64,000 nucleotides of DNA from Dietzia aurantiaca (GTDB lineage Bacteria > Actinomycetota > Actinomycetes > Mycobacteriales > Mycobacteriaceae): contig NZ_JAIFXZ010000001.1 of the NCBI RefSeq assembly GCF_021033825.1, forward strand, positions 1-64,000, in the 5' to 3' direction. Each line of letters opens with the position of its first letter. Position 1 is the stretch's first letter. Both the position numbers and the translations under genes were made by a program. The notes beneath the pieces were generated by a model. That model did not search any database, was not told the origin of the DNA, and worked only from the letters and a program-made list of their open reading frames with translations. This document shows, one piece after another, positions 54,046-62,868 of the stretch.

Positions 54046-54692
54046 AATGGGCCGCGGTTCCCCACGGCCGGGTGGGATTTTCCGGCTTCGTCGAGGACCT
54101 CGTCCATCGTCTGCGCCCAGAATCGGATGATCTTGTCACGACGCCCGGAATCGTCGGAGAGTACGTCGGCCAGGCCGAGGCCACGCGCGAGATCGAGGGT
54201 CGCCTGCAGCGCCCGGCGGACGCGGGCGTCCGAGGGGTCGCGCTCGAGAGCGGCCGCGGCGATGCCGAGGACCTCGCGCGACATCGCGGTCTCCAGGGGA
54301 AGCACCCGGTCCGCGAGTGCGGGATCGCTGGCGGCCGCCGTCCACACCTGCAGTGCGGCCTTGAACAGGTCGGAGGTGTAGTGCTCGACGATCAGTCGCA
54401 CCACCGCGACGGTGCGGTCCGGCCCGGGCTCCGGGAGTTCCAGCCCGACGGCGCGCACGCTCTCGACACGCTGCTCGATCATGTGCTCGAGAGCGGCGGT
54501 GATCAGGTCCTCGCGGGTCGGGAAGTGGTGCTGGGCTGCGCCCCGTGAGACGCCGGCGGCGGCGGCCACCGCGCCCACGGTGGTCGCCGCCCAGCCCTGC
54601 GTCGCGAGGAGATCGATGGAAGCACCGAGCAACCGCTCCCGCGTGATGCGGCTGCGGTCCTGCTTGGGGACGCGCTGCTCGGGTCCCGTCAT
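54042..54692 (-). CDS. TetR-family transcriptional regulator
   Basis: The 216-residue protein has the TetR DNA-binding domain at residues about 14-60 (SRITRERLLGASIDLLATQG, then VAAAAGVSRGAAQHHFPTRE). The C-terminal domain is all-helical. It lies 12 bp downstream of the alcohol dehydrogenase on the same strand, so the two are probably co-transcribed. The imperfect palindrome at 55873-55896, in front of the dehydrogenase, is a candidate operator. The effector is unknown. Confidence 0.85.
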   Translation of the reverse strand: MTGPEQRVPKQDRSRITRERLLGASIDLLATQGWAATTVGAVAAAAGVSRGAAQHHFPTREDLITAALEHMIEQRVESVRAVGLELPEPGPDRTVAVVRLIVEHYTSDLFKAALQVWTAAASDPALADRVLPLETAMSREVLGIAAAALERDPSDARVRRALQATLDLARGLGLADVLSDDSGRRDKIIRFWAQTMDEVLDEAGKSHPAVGNRGPF

Positions 54693-54703
54693 GTCTCCTC
54701 CTG

Positions 54704-55837
54704 TTACCAGTCCTGCTCGTCGTAGATGATGACGCCGCGTATGTTCTTCCCGTCCCGCATGTCCTGATAGCCCTGGTTGATGTCCTCGAGCCGGTATGTC
54801 GTGGTGATCAGTTCGTCGAGCTTGAGGTTGCCCGCACGGTACTGGTGCAGCAGATGCGGGATCTGCTTGCGCGGGCCGGTGCCGCCGAAGATGGCCCCCT
54901 GGAGGGTCTTCTGCTGCATCGCCAGATCCAGGATGGAGATCTGTGCGTCGACCGCGGTCATGTCGCCCAGCCCCACCACCACGCAGCGCCGCCCCTTGCC
55001 GGTGAGCAGGAGGCCGGGCAGCAGATCTTTGCCCTCGACGACGCCCATGGTCAGGATCACCAGATCAGCCATTCTGCCCCAGCTGATCTCCCCCACCAAC
55101 GCCATGGCCTCATCCATGGAGGCACAGGTGTGGGTGGCGCCGAACTCGAGCGCCTTCTCGCGCTTGAACTCGATCGGGTCGACGGCCACGATCGCGCGGG
55201 CGCCCGCGGCCGCGGCGCCCTGTACCGAGTTGATGCCGATACCGCCGACACCGACGACGACGACGACGTCGCCCTCCTTGGCGCCGCCGATCTCGGTGGC
55301 CGATCCCCAGCCCGTGCAGACGCCGCAGCCGAGGAGCGCGGCCTTGTCGAGGGGGATGTCCTTCTCGATCTTGATCACCGAGGACTCGTGCACGGTGACG
55401 TGCGGCGCGAAGGTGCCGAGGACGCACATCGTGGCCACGTCCTCGCCGTCGGCGGTATGGACGCGGTAGCCGCCGTCACTGATCGCACGGCCGCTGAGCA
55501 GGCCGGCGCCGTTGTCGCAGAGGTTCTGCAGCCCCTCCGAGCAGGGCGGGCATGTGCCGCAGGCGGGGATGAACGCCAGGACTACGTGATCGCCCTCCTC
55601 CAGCCCCCGTACGCCCTCGCCGACCTTGGTGATCACGCCGGCGCCCTCGTGCCCGCCCATGATCGGGTACGACTCGAACTGCAGATCACCGGTGAGCAGG
55701 TGCTCATCTGAATGGCACAGGCCGGAGGCGGCCAGCTTGATCTGGACCTCCCCGGCCTTCGGGTCGTCGATGTCCACCTCGACGATCTCCCAGCCGTCCT
55801 GCTTGGGTTCGCGGATGATGGCGGCCTTGGTGCGCAT
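54704..55837 (-). CDS. NDMA-dependent-type alcohol dehydrogenase (zinc MDR; mycofactocin-linked)
   Basis: The 377-residue protein is a zinc medium-chain dehydrogenase. Visible are the catalytic zinc site LAASGLCHSDEHLLTGD and MGGHEGAGVITKVGEG, the structural zinc cysteines FIPACGTCPPCSEGLQNLC and the nucleotide motif VVGVGGIGINSVQGAAAAGA. The sequence closely matches the NDMA-dependent alcohol dehydrogenase family (Rxyl_3153 type), whose bound NAD(H) is not exchanged and which co-occurs with mycofactocin. I chose the ATG at 55837 (MRTKAAIIREPKQDGW) because GAGGAG lies 7 bases before it. It follows the enoyl-CoA hydratase gene after 69 bp. Confidence 0.88.
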   Translation of the reverse strand: MRTKAAIIREPKQDGWEIVEVDIDDPKAGEVQIKLAASGLCHSDEHLLTGDLQFESYPIMGGHEGAGVITKVGEGVRGLEEGDHVVLAFIPACGTCPPCSEGLQNLCDNGAGLLSGRAISDGGYRVHTADGEDVATMCVLGTFAPHVTVHESSVIKIEKDIPLDKAALLGCGVCTGWGSATEIGGAKEGDVVVVVGVGGIGINSVQGAAAAGARAIVAVDPIEFKREKALEFGATHTCASMDEAMALVGEISWGRMADLVILTMGVVEGKDLLPGLLLTGKGRRCVVVGLGDMTAVDAQISILDLAMQQKTLQGAIFGGTGPRKQIPHLLHQYRAGNLKLDELITTTYRLEDINQGYQDMRDGKNIRGVIIYDEQDW

Positions 55838-55872
55838 GCGTGTACTCCTCGATGAGAGACGACGGTGAAGGC

Positions 55873-55896
55873 GGTGCTGGTCGTGTGACCAACACC
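55873..55896. promoter_or_regulatory. Imperfect palindrome upstream of the alcohol dehydrogenase
   Basis: GGTGCTGGTC and GACCAACACC form 10-bp arms with one mismatch around GTGT. It lies between the enoyl-CoA hydratase stop and the dehydrogenase start. It is a candidate operator for the downstream TetR, or a weak terminator. Confidence 0.45.
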
Positions 55897-55906
55897 ACAC
55901 TTCACG

Positions 55907-56725
55907 CTACTCCGCGTCCGCCGCCCAGGCAGGCGATCTGCGTTCGAGGAATGCGGTCATCCCCTCGGCCACCTCCGGGGTCGTGAACAACCGGGCGGTG
56001 ATCCCGGCCAGCTCCTCCCCCCGGGCGTCGAGCTCGGCCAGCAGCGGCGTGGCGAGCAGCGCCTTGTTCTCCGTCAGCCCCTGCGGCGAGCACGGGCGGA
56101 ACGAGGCCACCAGCCGGTCCACGGCGGCCGGGACGTCCTCCGGGGCCTCGGTGAGCAGGCCGATGGCCCGGGCGTGCGCGGAGTCGAACTTCTCCCCCGT
56201 CAGCAGTGCCCGTGCGAGATCGCGGGGGCTGACGCGCGCTGCCAGGGGCACCGAGATCATCGCGGCGGCGAGCCCCAGCCGGACCTCGGTCAGCGCGAAC
56301 GTCGACGAGCGCCCGGCGATCGCGAGGTCGCACGCGGCGACCAGGCCCATGCCGCCGGCCCGCACATGGCCGTCGACGGCGGCGATCACCGGTTTGGGGT
56401 GGGCGATGATCGCCCGCAACAGTCCCAGGAAGACCCTGGTCCGTTCGGCCGCCTGCTCCTCGGGTCGGCCGGTGCCTCCCGAGGCCTCGGAGAGGTCGGC
56501 GCCGGCGCAGAAGGTCCCGCCGGTGTGCCCGAGCACCACGACGCGGGCGGCGTCGTCGCCCGCGGCACCGTCGAGCGCGGCGTGGAGTTGCTCGATGAGC
56601 GCGGTCGACAGGGCGTTGCGGTTGTGCGGTGAGTCCAGGTCGATGCGCGCGGCGCCGGCCCGGACCTCGTAGCGGACCACCGTCTGCTCGGCAGGGGCCG
56701 GCCCGCCGGCGTGCGTGTCACTCAT
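55907..56725 (-). CDS. Enoyl-CoA hydratase/isomerase family protein (EchA7-like)
   Basis: The 272-residue crotonase-fold protein has the oxyanion-hole segments GGTFCAGADLSEASGG and AVDGHVRAGGMGLVAACDLA. The usual catalytic Glu region reads LTEVRLGLAAAMISVPLAAR, where the first Glu position is kept and the second is Ala-rich, so hydratase activity is not certain. It resembles methylglutaconyl-CoA hydratase-type members. It is the last gene of the acyl-CoA operon and corresponds by order to echA7 (Rv0971c). AAGGTGG precedes the ATG at 56725. Confidence 0.85.
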   Translation of the reverse strand: MSDTHAGGPAPAEQTVVRYEVRAGAARIDLDSPHNRNALSTALIEQLHAALDGAAGDDAARVVVLGHTGGTFCAGADLSEASGGTGRPEEQAAERTRVFLGLLRAIIAHPKPVIAAVDGHVRAGGMGLVAACDLAIAGRSSTFALTEVRLGLAAAMISVPLAARVSPRDLARALLTGEKFDSAHARAIGLLTEAPEDVPAAVDRLVASFRPCSPQGLTENKALLATPLLAELDARGEELAGITARLFTTPEVAEGMTAFLERRSPAWAADAE

Positions 56726-56736
56726 GGCCGCCACCT

Positions 56737-57918
56737 TCAGTAGCTCTTCGGCAGCCCGAGCGAGTGCTGCGCGACGTAGTTGAGGATCATCTCCCGGCTG
56801 ACGGGGGCGATGCGGGGCAGTCGGGACGCGGCGAGCATCCCGGCGAGCCCGTACTCCACCGAGAGTCCGTTGCCGCCGAGGGTCTGGATGGCCTGGTCGA
56901 CGGTCCGGGCCGACACCTCTCCCGAGGCGTACTTGGCCATGTTCGCCGCCTCGCCGGCCGCCTCGTCCATGCCGGCGTCGACCAGGGCCGCCGCCTTGCG
57001 CATCATCAGTCGCGCGAGTTCGAGCTCGATCTTGCACTGGGCCAGTGGGTGGGCGACGCCCTGGTGCGCGCCGATCGGCGTCTTCCACACCGACCGCTCG
57101 TTCGCATACCTCGTGGCCTTGTCCATCGCGTAGCGCGCGGTCCCGCAGGCCATTCCGGAGGCCATGATGCGCTCCGGGTTGAGGCCGGCGAAGAGCATGA
57201 GCAGCGCGGTGTCGCCGTCGCCGATGAGCGCGTCGGCGGGGAGGCGGACGTCGTCGAAGAACAGCTGGAACTGCCGTTCGGGCGTGCGGACCTCGGTGGG
57301 GATGTGAGCCCTCGTCAGGCCCGGGGCGTCGGTGGGGACCATGAACAGCGCCGGTTCGAGGCGGCCGGGGGTGGACCCCTCGAGACGGGCGACGACGAGA
57401 ACCGCATCCGCCTGGTCGACACCCGAGATATAGGTCTTCTGCCCGCTGAGCAGGAAGTCGGCGCCGTCCCTGCGCGCGGTGGTCGTGATGGCGTGGGAGT
57501 TGGATCCGGCGTCGGGCTCGGTGATCGCGAAGGAGGTGATGGTCTCCCCCGACGCGATCCCGGGCAGCCACCGCTGCTTCTGTTCCTCGGTGCCGAAGCG
57601 CGAGATGATCGTCCCGTTGATGGCCGGCGAGACCACCATCATGAGCAGCCCGGCGCCCGCGGCGGACAGCTCCTCCTCGACGATGGCCAGCTCGGTCATG
57701 CCCGCGCCGCCCCCGCCGTATTCTTCGGGCAGGTTGACGCCCAGCAGGCCGAGCTTGCCGGCCTCGGTCCACAGTTCGTCGGTGGTCTCGCCGGCGTCGG
57801 ATTTCTCGCGCATGTACTCCAGGCCGTAGCGCGAGCCGAGGTCGAAGGCGACCTTCCGGAGCTGGGCCTGCTCGTCGGTGTCGATCACGGGGTTGGGGAC
57901 GGTCGAGATGTCGGTCAT
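56737..57918 (-). CDS. Acyl-CoA dehydrogenase (FadE12-like)
   Basis: The 393-residue flavoenzyme carries the acyl-CoA dehydrogenase signatures ITSFAITEPDAGSNSHAITT (FAD-binding) and the C-terminal VDQAIQTLGGNGLSVEYGLA. It oxidises the alpha-beta bond of an acyl-CoA and passes electrons to ETF. The ATG at 57918 is preferred over the GTG at 57927 because GGAG lies 8 bases before it. By gene order it corresponds to fadE12. It ends 11 bp before the crotonase gene. Confidence 0.92.
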   Translation of the reverse strand: MTDISTVPNPVIDTDEQAQLRKVAFDLGSRYGLEYMREKSDAGETTDELWTEAGKLGLLGVNLPEEYGGGGAGMTELAIVEEELSAAGAGLLMMVVSPAINGTIISRFGTEEQKQRWLPGIASGETITSFAITEPDAGSNSHAITTTARRDGADFLLSGQKTYISGVDQADAVLVVARLEGSTPGRLEPALFMVPTDAPGLTRAHIPTEVRTPERQFQLFFDDVRLPADALIGDGDTALLMLFAGLNPERIMASGMACGTARYAMDKATRYANERSVWKTPIGAHQGVAHPLAQCKIELELARLMMRKAAALVDAGMDEAAGEAANMAKYASGEVSARTVDQAIQTLGGNGLSVEYGLAGMLAASRLPRIAPVSREMILNYVAQHSLGLPKSY

Positions 57919-57923
57919 CGCGG

Positions 57924-60035
57924 TCACTCCTGTTCGGTGTCGGTGCTGGTGTCGGTGCTGGTGTCGACGCCGGGTTCGACGACGACGGCGAGGATGGTGC
58001 CGGATTCGACCTGCGTGCCGACCTCGACGGGCAACTCGGTGACGATGCCGTCGATGGCCGCGGAGATGGTGTGTTCCATCTTCATGGCCTCCATCCAGAG
58101 CAGTGGCTGACCTGCTGTGACCGTGTCCCCGACCGAGACCGCGACGCGGATGACCGAGCCCGGCATCGGGGCGAGCAGCGATCCTGCGGCGACCTCCGCC
58201 GACGGGTCGGTGTAGCGGGGCGGTTCGACGAGCGAGACGGGCCCGAGCGGGGAGTCGACCTCCACGCGCGAGTCGGCCCCCGGGGTCTCGTACCGGGCAA
58301 CGGCGAGAGTGCGGTGAACCCCACCGACCCCCACGACGAGCGAATCGGCGGTGGCGTCTCCGATCGTCACGATGCCGTCGAGGTCCTCGGCGGCGGGGCG
58401 GACACCGGCGCGGTCGCGGAGGTAGGCCACCTCGAGTTCGTCCTCACCGACCCGGTAGGTGCGGGTCTGCAGCGAGCGGCCGACGTTGCGGAATCCGGCC
58501 GGGGCGAGCGCGACCGGACCGTCGGCGTGATCCGCGGTGCCGGAGACGATCGCGGCGGCGAGTGCCGAGATGCGTACGGCCTCGTCGTCGGCGAGCGGGG
58601 CGGCGAGTTCTGCGGTGCCGTGGTCGTCGAGGAATGCCGTCGACAGATTGCCGGCGAGGAACTCGGGATGGCGGAGCACGCGCACGAGCTGGGCCCGGTT
58701 GGTGGTCGGCCCGTGGATCCTGGCACGGGCGAGTGCCCCGGCGAGCGAGGTGCAGGCCTCGGTGCGGGTCCGGCCGTAGGAGATCACCTTGGCCAGCATC
58801 GGGTCGTAGTGGACGCCGATGAGCGTGCCGTCCGGTCCCGGCTCCACGCCGCTGTCCAGCCGGATCCCCGGCCTGTGCGGGCCGGAGAACCGCGAGGTCA
58901 CACCGGGCACCTGGAGCGCCCACAAGACGCCGGAGCCGGGGCGATAGTCGTCCGCCGGATCCTCGGCGTACAGACGGGCCTCCAGCGACCAGCCGTGCGT
59001 GGCCGGGGGCTCGGCGGCGGACAGCGGCAGACCCGCGGCCACGTCGAACTGCAGCGCCACCAGATCCAGACCGGTGGTGGCCTCGGTGACCGGGTGCTCC
59101 ACCTGCAGGCGGGTGTTCATCTCGAGGAAGAAGAACTCACCACCGTCGGTCGCCAGGAACTCGACCGTCCCGGCGCCGGTGTAGCCGATCGCGGTCGCGG
59201 CATCCCGGGCCGCCTCGAACAGCTTCGCCCGCATCCCCGGCGTGCGCTCGACGAGCGGGCTGGGCGCCTCCTCGATGACCTTCTGATGGCGGCGCTGGAT
59301 GGAACACTCGCGCTCCCCCACCGCCCAGACGGTGCCGTGGGCGTCGGCCATGATCTGGACCTCGATGTGCCGGCCGCGCTCGAGGTAGCGCTCGCAGAAC
59401 ACCGCGTCGTCGCCGAACGCCGACTTCGCCTCACGCCGGGCGGCCGCGATCTCGTCGCGCAGTGAGTCGAGAGTGCGCACGATGCGCATCCCTCGCCCGC
59501 CACCTCCGGCGGAGGCCTTGACCAGGACCGGCAGGAGGTCCTCGGTGACGTCGTCGGGCTCGAGGTCGGTGAGCATGGGCACGCCCGCCGCCGCCATCAT
59601 CTTCTTGGCCTCGATCTTGGAGCCCATGGCCTCGATGGCCTGCGGGGGCGGTCCGACCCAGGTCAGGCCTGCCGCCATGACGTCGCGGGCGAATCCCGCG
59701 TTCTCCGACAGGAACCCGTATCCGGGGTGGACGGCATCGGCGCCCGCGGCCAGGGCCGCCTCGATCACCAGGTCACCGCGCAGGTAGGTCTCGGCTGGGG
59801 TGTTACCGGGCAGTCGCACGGAGGCGTCGGCCTCGCGGGCGTGCGGCGAGTCCGCGTCCGCGTCGGAGAACACGGCGACCGTCGCCATGCCCAGTGACCG
59901 GGCGGTGCGGTGGACGCGCCGGGCGATCTCGCCGCGATTGGCCACGAGGACGGAGGTGACCGGCGGTGTCGTCGTCGTTGTTGTCGGGTCTTTCGGAGAT
60001 TTCTGGGCGGGCTGGGCGGGACTGGTGGAGCTCAT
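57924..60035 (-). CDS. accA2: Biotin-dependent acyl-CoA carboxylase alpha subunit (AccA2-like)
   Basis: The 703-residue protein contains the biotin carboxylase domain (SVLVANRGEIARRVHRTARS; ATP-grasp loop KASAGGGGRGMRIVRTLDSL; catalytic EMNTRLQVEHPVTEATTGLD) and a C-terminal biotin carboxyl carrier domain with the biotinylated Lys in LLWMEAMKMEHTISAAIDG. The ATG at 60035 has GAGGAA upstream and is preferred to the GTG at 60050. The N-terminus (residues 1-25) is Thr/Pro-rich. With the accD2-like subunit it should carboxylate a branched or unsaturated acyl-CoA, as in methylcrotonyl-CoA or geranyl-CoA carboxylase; the substrate is unproven. Confidence 0.93.
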   Translation of the reverse strand: MSSTSPAQPAQKSPKDPTTTTTTPPVTSVLVANRGEIARRVHRTARSLGMATVAVFSDADADSPHAREADASVRLPGNTPAETYLRGDLVIEAALAAGADAVHPGYGFLSENAGFARDVMAAGLTWVGPPPQAIEAMGSKIEAKKMMAAAGVPMLTDLEPDDVTEDLLPVLVKASAGGGGRGMRIVRTLDSLRDEIAAARREAKSAFGDDAVFCERYLERGRHIEVQIMADAHGTVWAVGERECSIQRRHQKVIEEAPSPLVERTPGMRAKLFEAARDAATAIGYTGAGTVEFLATDGGEFFFLEMNTRLQVEHPVTEATTGLDLVALQFDVAAGLPLSAAEPPATHGWSLEARLYAEDPADDYRPGSGVLWALQVPGVTSRFSGPHRPGIRLDSGVEPGPDGTLIGVHYDPMLAKVISYGRTRTEACTSLAGALARARIHGPTTNRAQLVRVLRHPEFLAGNLSTAFLDDHGTAELAAPLADDEAVRISALAAAIVSGTADHADGPVALAPAGFRNVGRSLQTRTYRVGEDELEVAYLRDRAGVRPAAEDLDGIVTIGDATADSLVVGVGGVHRTLAVARYETPGADSRVEVDSPLGPVSLVEPPRYTDPSAEVAAGSLLAPMPGSVIRVAVSVGDTVTAGQPLLWMEAMKMEHTISAAIDGIVTELPVEVGTQVESGTILAVVVEPGVDTSTDTSTDTEQE

Positions 60036-60046
60036 GGTCTGGTTCC

Positions 60047-61645
60047 TCACATCCGGAAGACGCCGAAGCGGCTCGTGCCGGCGACTTCAGCGGAGTGGAT
60101 CGCGGACAGGCTGAGTCCCAGCACCGTCCTGGTGTCGCGGGGGTCGATGACGCCGTCGTCGTAGAGCATCCCCGACAGGAACGCCGGCAGTGACTCGGAC
60201 TCGATCTGGTCTGCGATCGCCGTCTTGAGGCCGTCGATGGTCGCGGGGTCCATCTCCTCACCCCGGGCCGCGGAGGCCGCGGCGGCGACGGAGGTGACCA
60301 CGTCGGCGAGCTGTTGACCGCCCATGACGGCGGATTTCGCGCTCGGCCAGGTGTAGAGGAACCGCGGATCGAAGGCGCGGCCGCACATGCCGTAGTGACC
60401 CGCGCCGTACGAGGCCGCGGTGATCAGCGACAGGTGCGGGACCTCGGAGTTGGAGACCGCGTTGATCATCATCGCGCCGTGCTTGATGATGCCGCCGCGC
60501 TCGTACTCCGATCCGACCATGTAGCCGGTGGTGTTGTGCATGAACAGCAACGGGGTGTCGTAGCGGTTGGCCAGCTCGATGAACTGCGTGGCCTTCTGCG
60601 CCTCCTCGCTGAAGAGCACGCCGCGGGCGTTGGCGATGATGCCCACCGGGTAGCCGTGGATCTCGGCCCACCCGGTGACGAGGCTCGCGCCGTACAGCGG
60701 CTTGAACTCGTCGAAGTCCGAGCCGTCCACGATGCGGGCGATGATCTCCCGCGGGTCGAACGGGATCTTGAGATCCTCGGGCACGATTCCGAGCAGTTCG
60801 TCGGCGTGGTGGAGGGGTTCGAGGACCTCGGTGCGCGGGGCCCTCCCGGCCTTGGTCCAGTTGAGCCTTCGGACGATGCCCCGGGTGATCCGTGCGGCGT
60901 CGGCCTCGTCGGCGGCGAGGTGGTCCGCGAGCCCCGAGACCCGCGCATGCATGTCGGCGCCACCGAGCGTCTCCTCGTCGGCGATCTCACCGGTGGCCGC
61001 CTTGACCAGCGGCGGGCCGGCCAGGAAAACCTTGGAGCGTTCCTCGATCATCACGACGTGGTCGCTCATCCCCGGCACGTACGCGCCGCCGGCGGTGGAG
61101 TTGCCGTAGACCACGGCGATGGTGGGGATGCCCGCCTTGGACAGGCGGGTCAGGTCACGGAACAGGCCGCCGCCCGGGACGAACACCTCCTTCTGCGTGG
61201 GCAGGTCGGCGCCGCCGGATTCGACGAGGCTGATGACCGGGAGCCGGTTCTTCATGGCGACGTCGTTGAGCCGGAGTATCTTGCGCAGGGTCCACGGGTT
61301 GGAGGTGCCGCCCTTGACCGTGGGGTCGTTGGCGACGAGGAGGCACTCGACGCCGGAGACCACGCCGATCCCGGCCACCACGGAGGCGCCGGTCTGGAAG
61401 TCCGAGCCCCAGGCGGCGAGCGCGCACAGTTCGAGGAACGGCGACTCGCGGTCCAGGATCATGTCGATCCGTTCGCGCGCGGTGAATTTGCCGCGCTCGC
61501 GGTGGCGGGCGACCTTGCGCTCGCCGCCGCCCGCCAGTGCCGGTTCGAGATCGGCGGCGAGCTGGTCGAGCTTGGCCTCCATGGCCTGTCGCGCCGCGCC
61601 GAACTCGGCGGTGGTGGTGTCGATCGTGGAACGCAGGATTGTCAT
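60047..61645 (-). CDS. accD2: Acyl-CoA carboxylase beta subunit, carboxyltransferase (AccD2-like)
   Basis: The 532-residue carboxyltransferase has two crotonase-like halves. Signatures are VVSGVECLLVANDPTVKGGT, LVESGGADLPTQKEVFVPGG and, in the second half, FMHNTTGYMVGSEYERGGII and SYGAGHYGMCGRAFDPRFLY. These are closest to methylcrotonyl-CoA/geranyl-CoA-type subunits (LiuB, AtuC). The start overlaps the upstream acyl-CoA dehydrogenase stop as ATGA. It matches accD2 (Rv0974c) by order. Confidence 0.93.
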   Translation of the reverse strand: MTILRSTIDTTTAEFGAARQAMEAKLDQLAADLEPALAGGGERKVARHRERGKFTARERIDMILDRESPFLELCALAAWGSDFQTGASVVAGIGVVSGVECLLVANDPTVKGGTSNPWTLRKILRLNDVAMKNRLPVISLVESGGADLPTQKEVFVPGGGLFRDLTRLSKAGIPTIAVVYGNSTAGGAYVPGMSDHVVMIEERSKVFLAGPPLVKAATGEIADEETLGGADMHARVSGLADHLAADEADAARITRGIVRRLNWTKAGRAPRTEVLEPLHHADELLGIVPEDLKIPFDPREIIARIVDGSDFDEFKPLYGASLVTGWAEIHGYPVGIIANARGVLFSEEAQKATQFIELANRYDTPLLFMHNTTGYMVGSEYERGGIIKHGAMMINAVSNSEVPHLSLITAASYGAGHYGMCGRAFDPRFLYTWPSAKSAVMGGQQLADVVTSVAAAASAARGEEMDPATIDGLKTAIADQIESESLPAFLSGMLYDDGVIDPRDTRTVLGLSLSAIHSAEVAGTSRFGVFRM

Positions 61646-62868
61646 GCGGTGTACCCCAAACGTCGTCCGGCGAGGGTGGTGAGGATTTCGGTGGTGCCTC
61701 CGCCGATGCCGAGGAGTCGGACATCGCGGTACTGGCGGCTCACCTCGGACTCGGACATGAATCCGAGTCCTCCGAAGAGCTGCACCGCCTGGTTGGCGAC
61801 CCATTCGGCGCACTCGACGGCGGTGTTCTTGGCGAAGCAGACCTCGGCCACGGCGTCGTGCCCCGAGACTGCGAGGTTCACGCAGTGGTGGGTGTAGGTG
61901 CGGGCGAGGTCGATGCGGCGGGCCATCTCGGTGACGGTGTTCTGCACGGCCTGCCGGGACAGCAGCGGTCGACCGAAGGTCTCCCGCTCGCGGACCCAGT
62001 CCAGGGTCAGGTCGAGGCACCGCTGCGCCTGCGAGTATCCCTGGCAGGCCAGGGCCGCGCGCTCACTGACGAAGCCGATCGCGATCTGGGCGAAGCCGTC
62101 GTTCTCCGCGCCCACGAGATTGGCCACCGGTACGCGGCAGTCGGTGAACGTGAGCTCGGCGGTGTCCGAGGCGCGCCAGCCGAGCTTGTCGAGCGGCTCC
62201 GAGACTTGGAATCCCGGGGTGTCCGTCGGGATCACCAGCAGGCTCACCCCGGCGGCGCCCGCGAGTTCCCCGCCTCCGGTGCGGACGGCGGTGACGACGA
62301 AGTCGGCGCGCGTGGCGGAGGTGATGTAGGTCTTGGCGCCGTTGACCACATAGTCGTCACCCTCCCGTCGCGCGGTGGTGGTGAGGTGACCGACGTCGGA
62401 GCCGCCGCCGGGCTCGGTGATGGCCAGGGAGCCGATCAGCTCGCCGGCCAGCGTGGGCGTCACCCACCGTGCGATCTGGTCGGGCCGCCCGGACTGGGCC
62501 AGGTGCGGCACCGCGATGCCGCAGGTGAACAGGGAGGCGAACACGCCACCGGAGACGCCCGCCTCGTGGAGCGCCTCGCACACCACGAGGGAGTCGATCG
62601 CGTCGCCGCCACCACCACCCACCTCCTCGGGGAAGGAGACCCCGAGCAGGCCCAGCTCGCCGGCCGCGCGGTGCAGCTCCCGCGGGATCGCGCCCGCCGC
62701 CTCCCACTCTGCGAGATGGGGCAGGATCTCCCGCTCCGCGAAGCGGGTCGCGGTCTCGCGGAGCGCGAGTCGCTCGTCCGAGTACCAGGGGTCCCCGGGG
62801 ACATGGGGTGGGACGGCGGGAGCGGCGCGGCGTGGGACGGCGGGGGCGGTTTTGCGAGGAACGGTCAC
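61642..62868 (-). CDS. Acyl-CoA dehydrogenase (FadE13-like)
   Basis: The 408-residue protein has acyl-CoA dehydrogenase signatures IGSLAITEPGGGSDVGHLTT and the C-terminal QLFGGLGFMSESEVSRQYRD, then LGIGGGTTEILTTLAGRRLG. It starts at a GTG (62868) overlapping the AtuA-like stop, with AAGGAGAA upstream. A Pro/Ala-rich N-terminus of about 25 residues precedes the core. It resembles citronellyl-CoA or isovaleryl-CoA dehydrogenase members of atu/liu pathways. By order it corresponds to fadE13. Confidence 0.92.
   Translation of the reverse strand: MTVPRKTAPAVPRRAAPAVPPHVPGDPWYSDERLALRETATRFAEREILPHLAEWEAAGAIPRELHRAAGELGLLGVSFPEEVGGGGGDAIDSLVVCEALHEAGVSGGVFASLFTCGIAVPHLAQSGRPDQIARWVTPTLAGELIGSLAITEPGGGSDVGHLTTTARREGDDYVVNGAKTYITSATRADFVVTAVRTGGGELAGAAGVSLLVIPTDTPGFQVSEPLDKLGWRASDTAELTFTDCRVPVANLVGAENDGFAQIAIGFVSERAALACQGYSQAQRCLDLTLDWVRERETFGRPLLSRQAVQNTVTEMARRIDLARTYTHHCVNLAVSGHDAVAEVCFAKNTAVECAEWVANQAVQLFGGLGFMSESEVSRQYRDVRLLGIGGGTTEILTTLAGRRLGYTA

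Noticed and set aside
56726-57772. Upstream extension of the enoyl-CoA hydratase frame
   Set aside because: It is an out-of-frame shadow of the FadE12-like gene; the crotonase protein starts at 56725 behind a ribosome site.
61646-62020. Upstream extension of the AccD2-like frame
   Set aside because: It overlaps the acyl-CoA dehydrogenase in another frame and is His/Arg/Pro-rich. The conserved start is at 61645 with an ATGA overlap.
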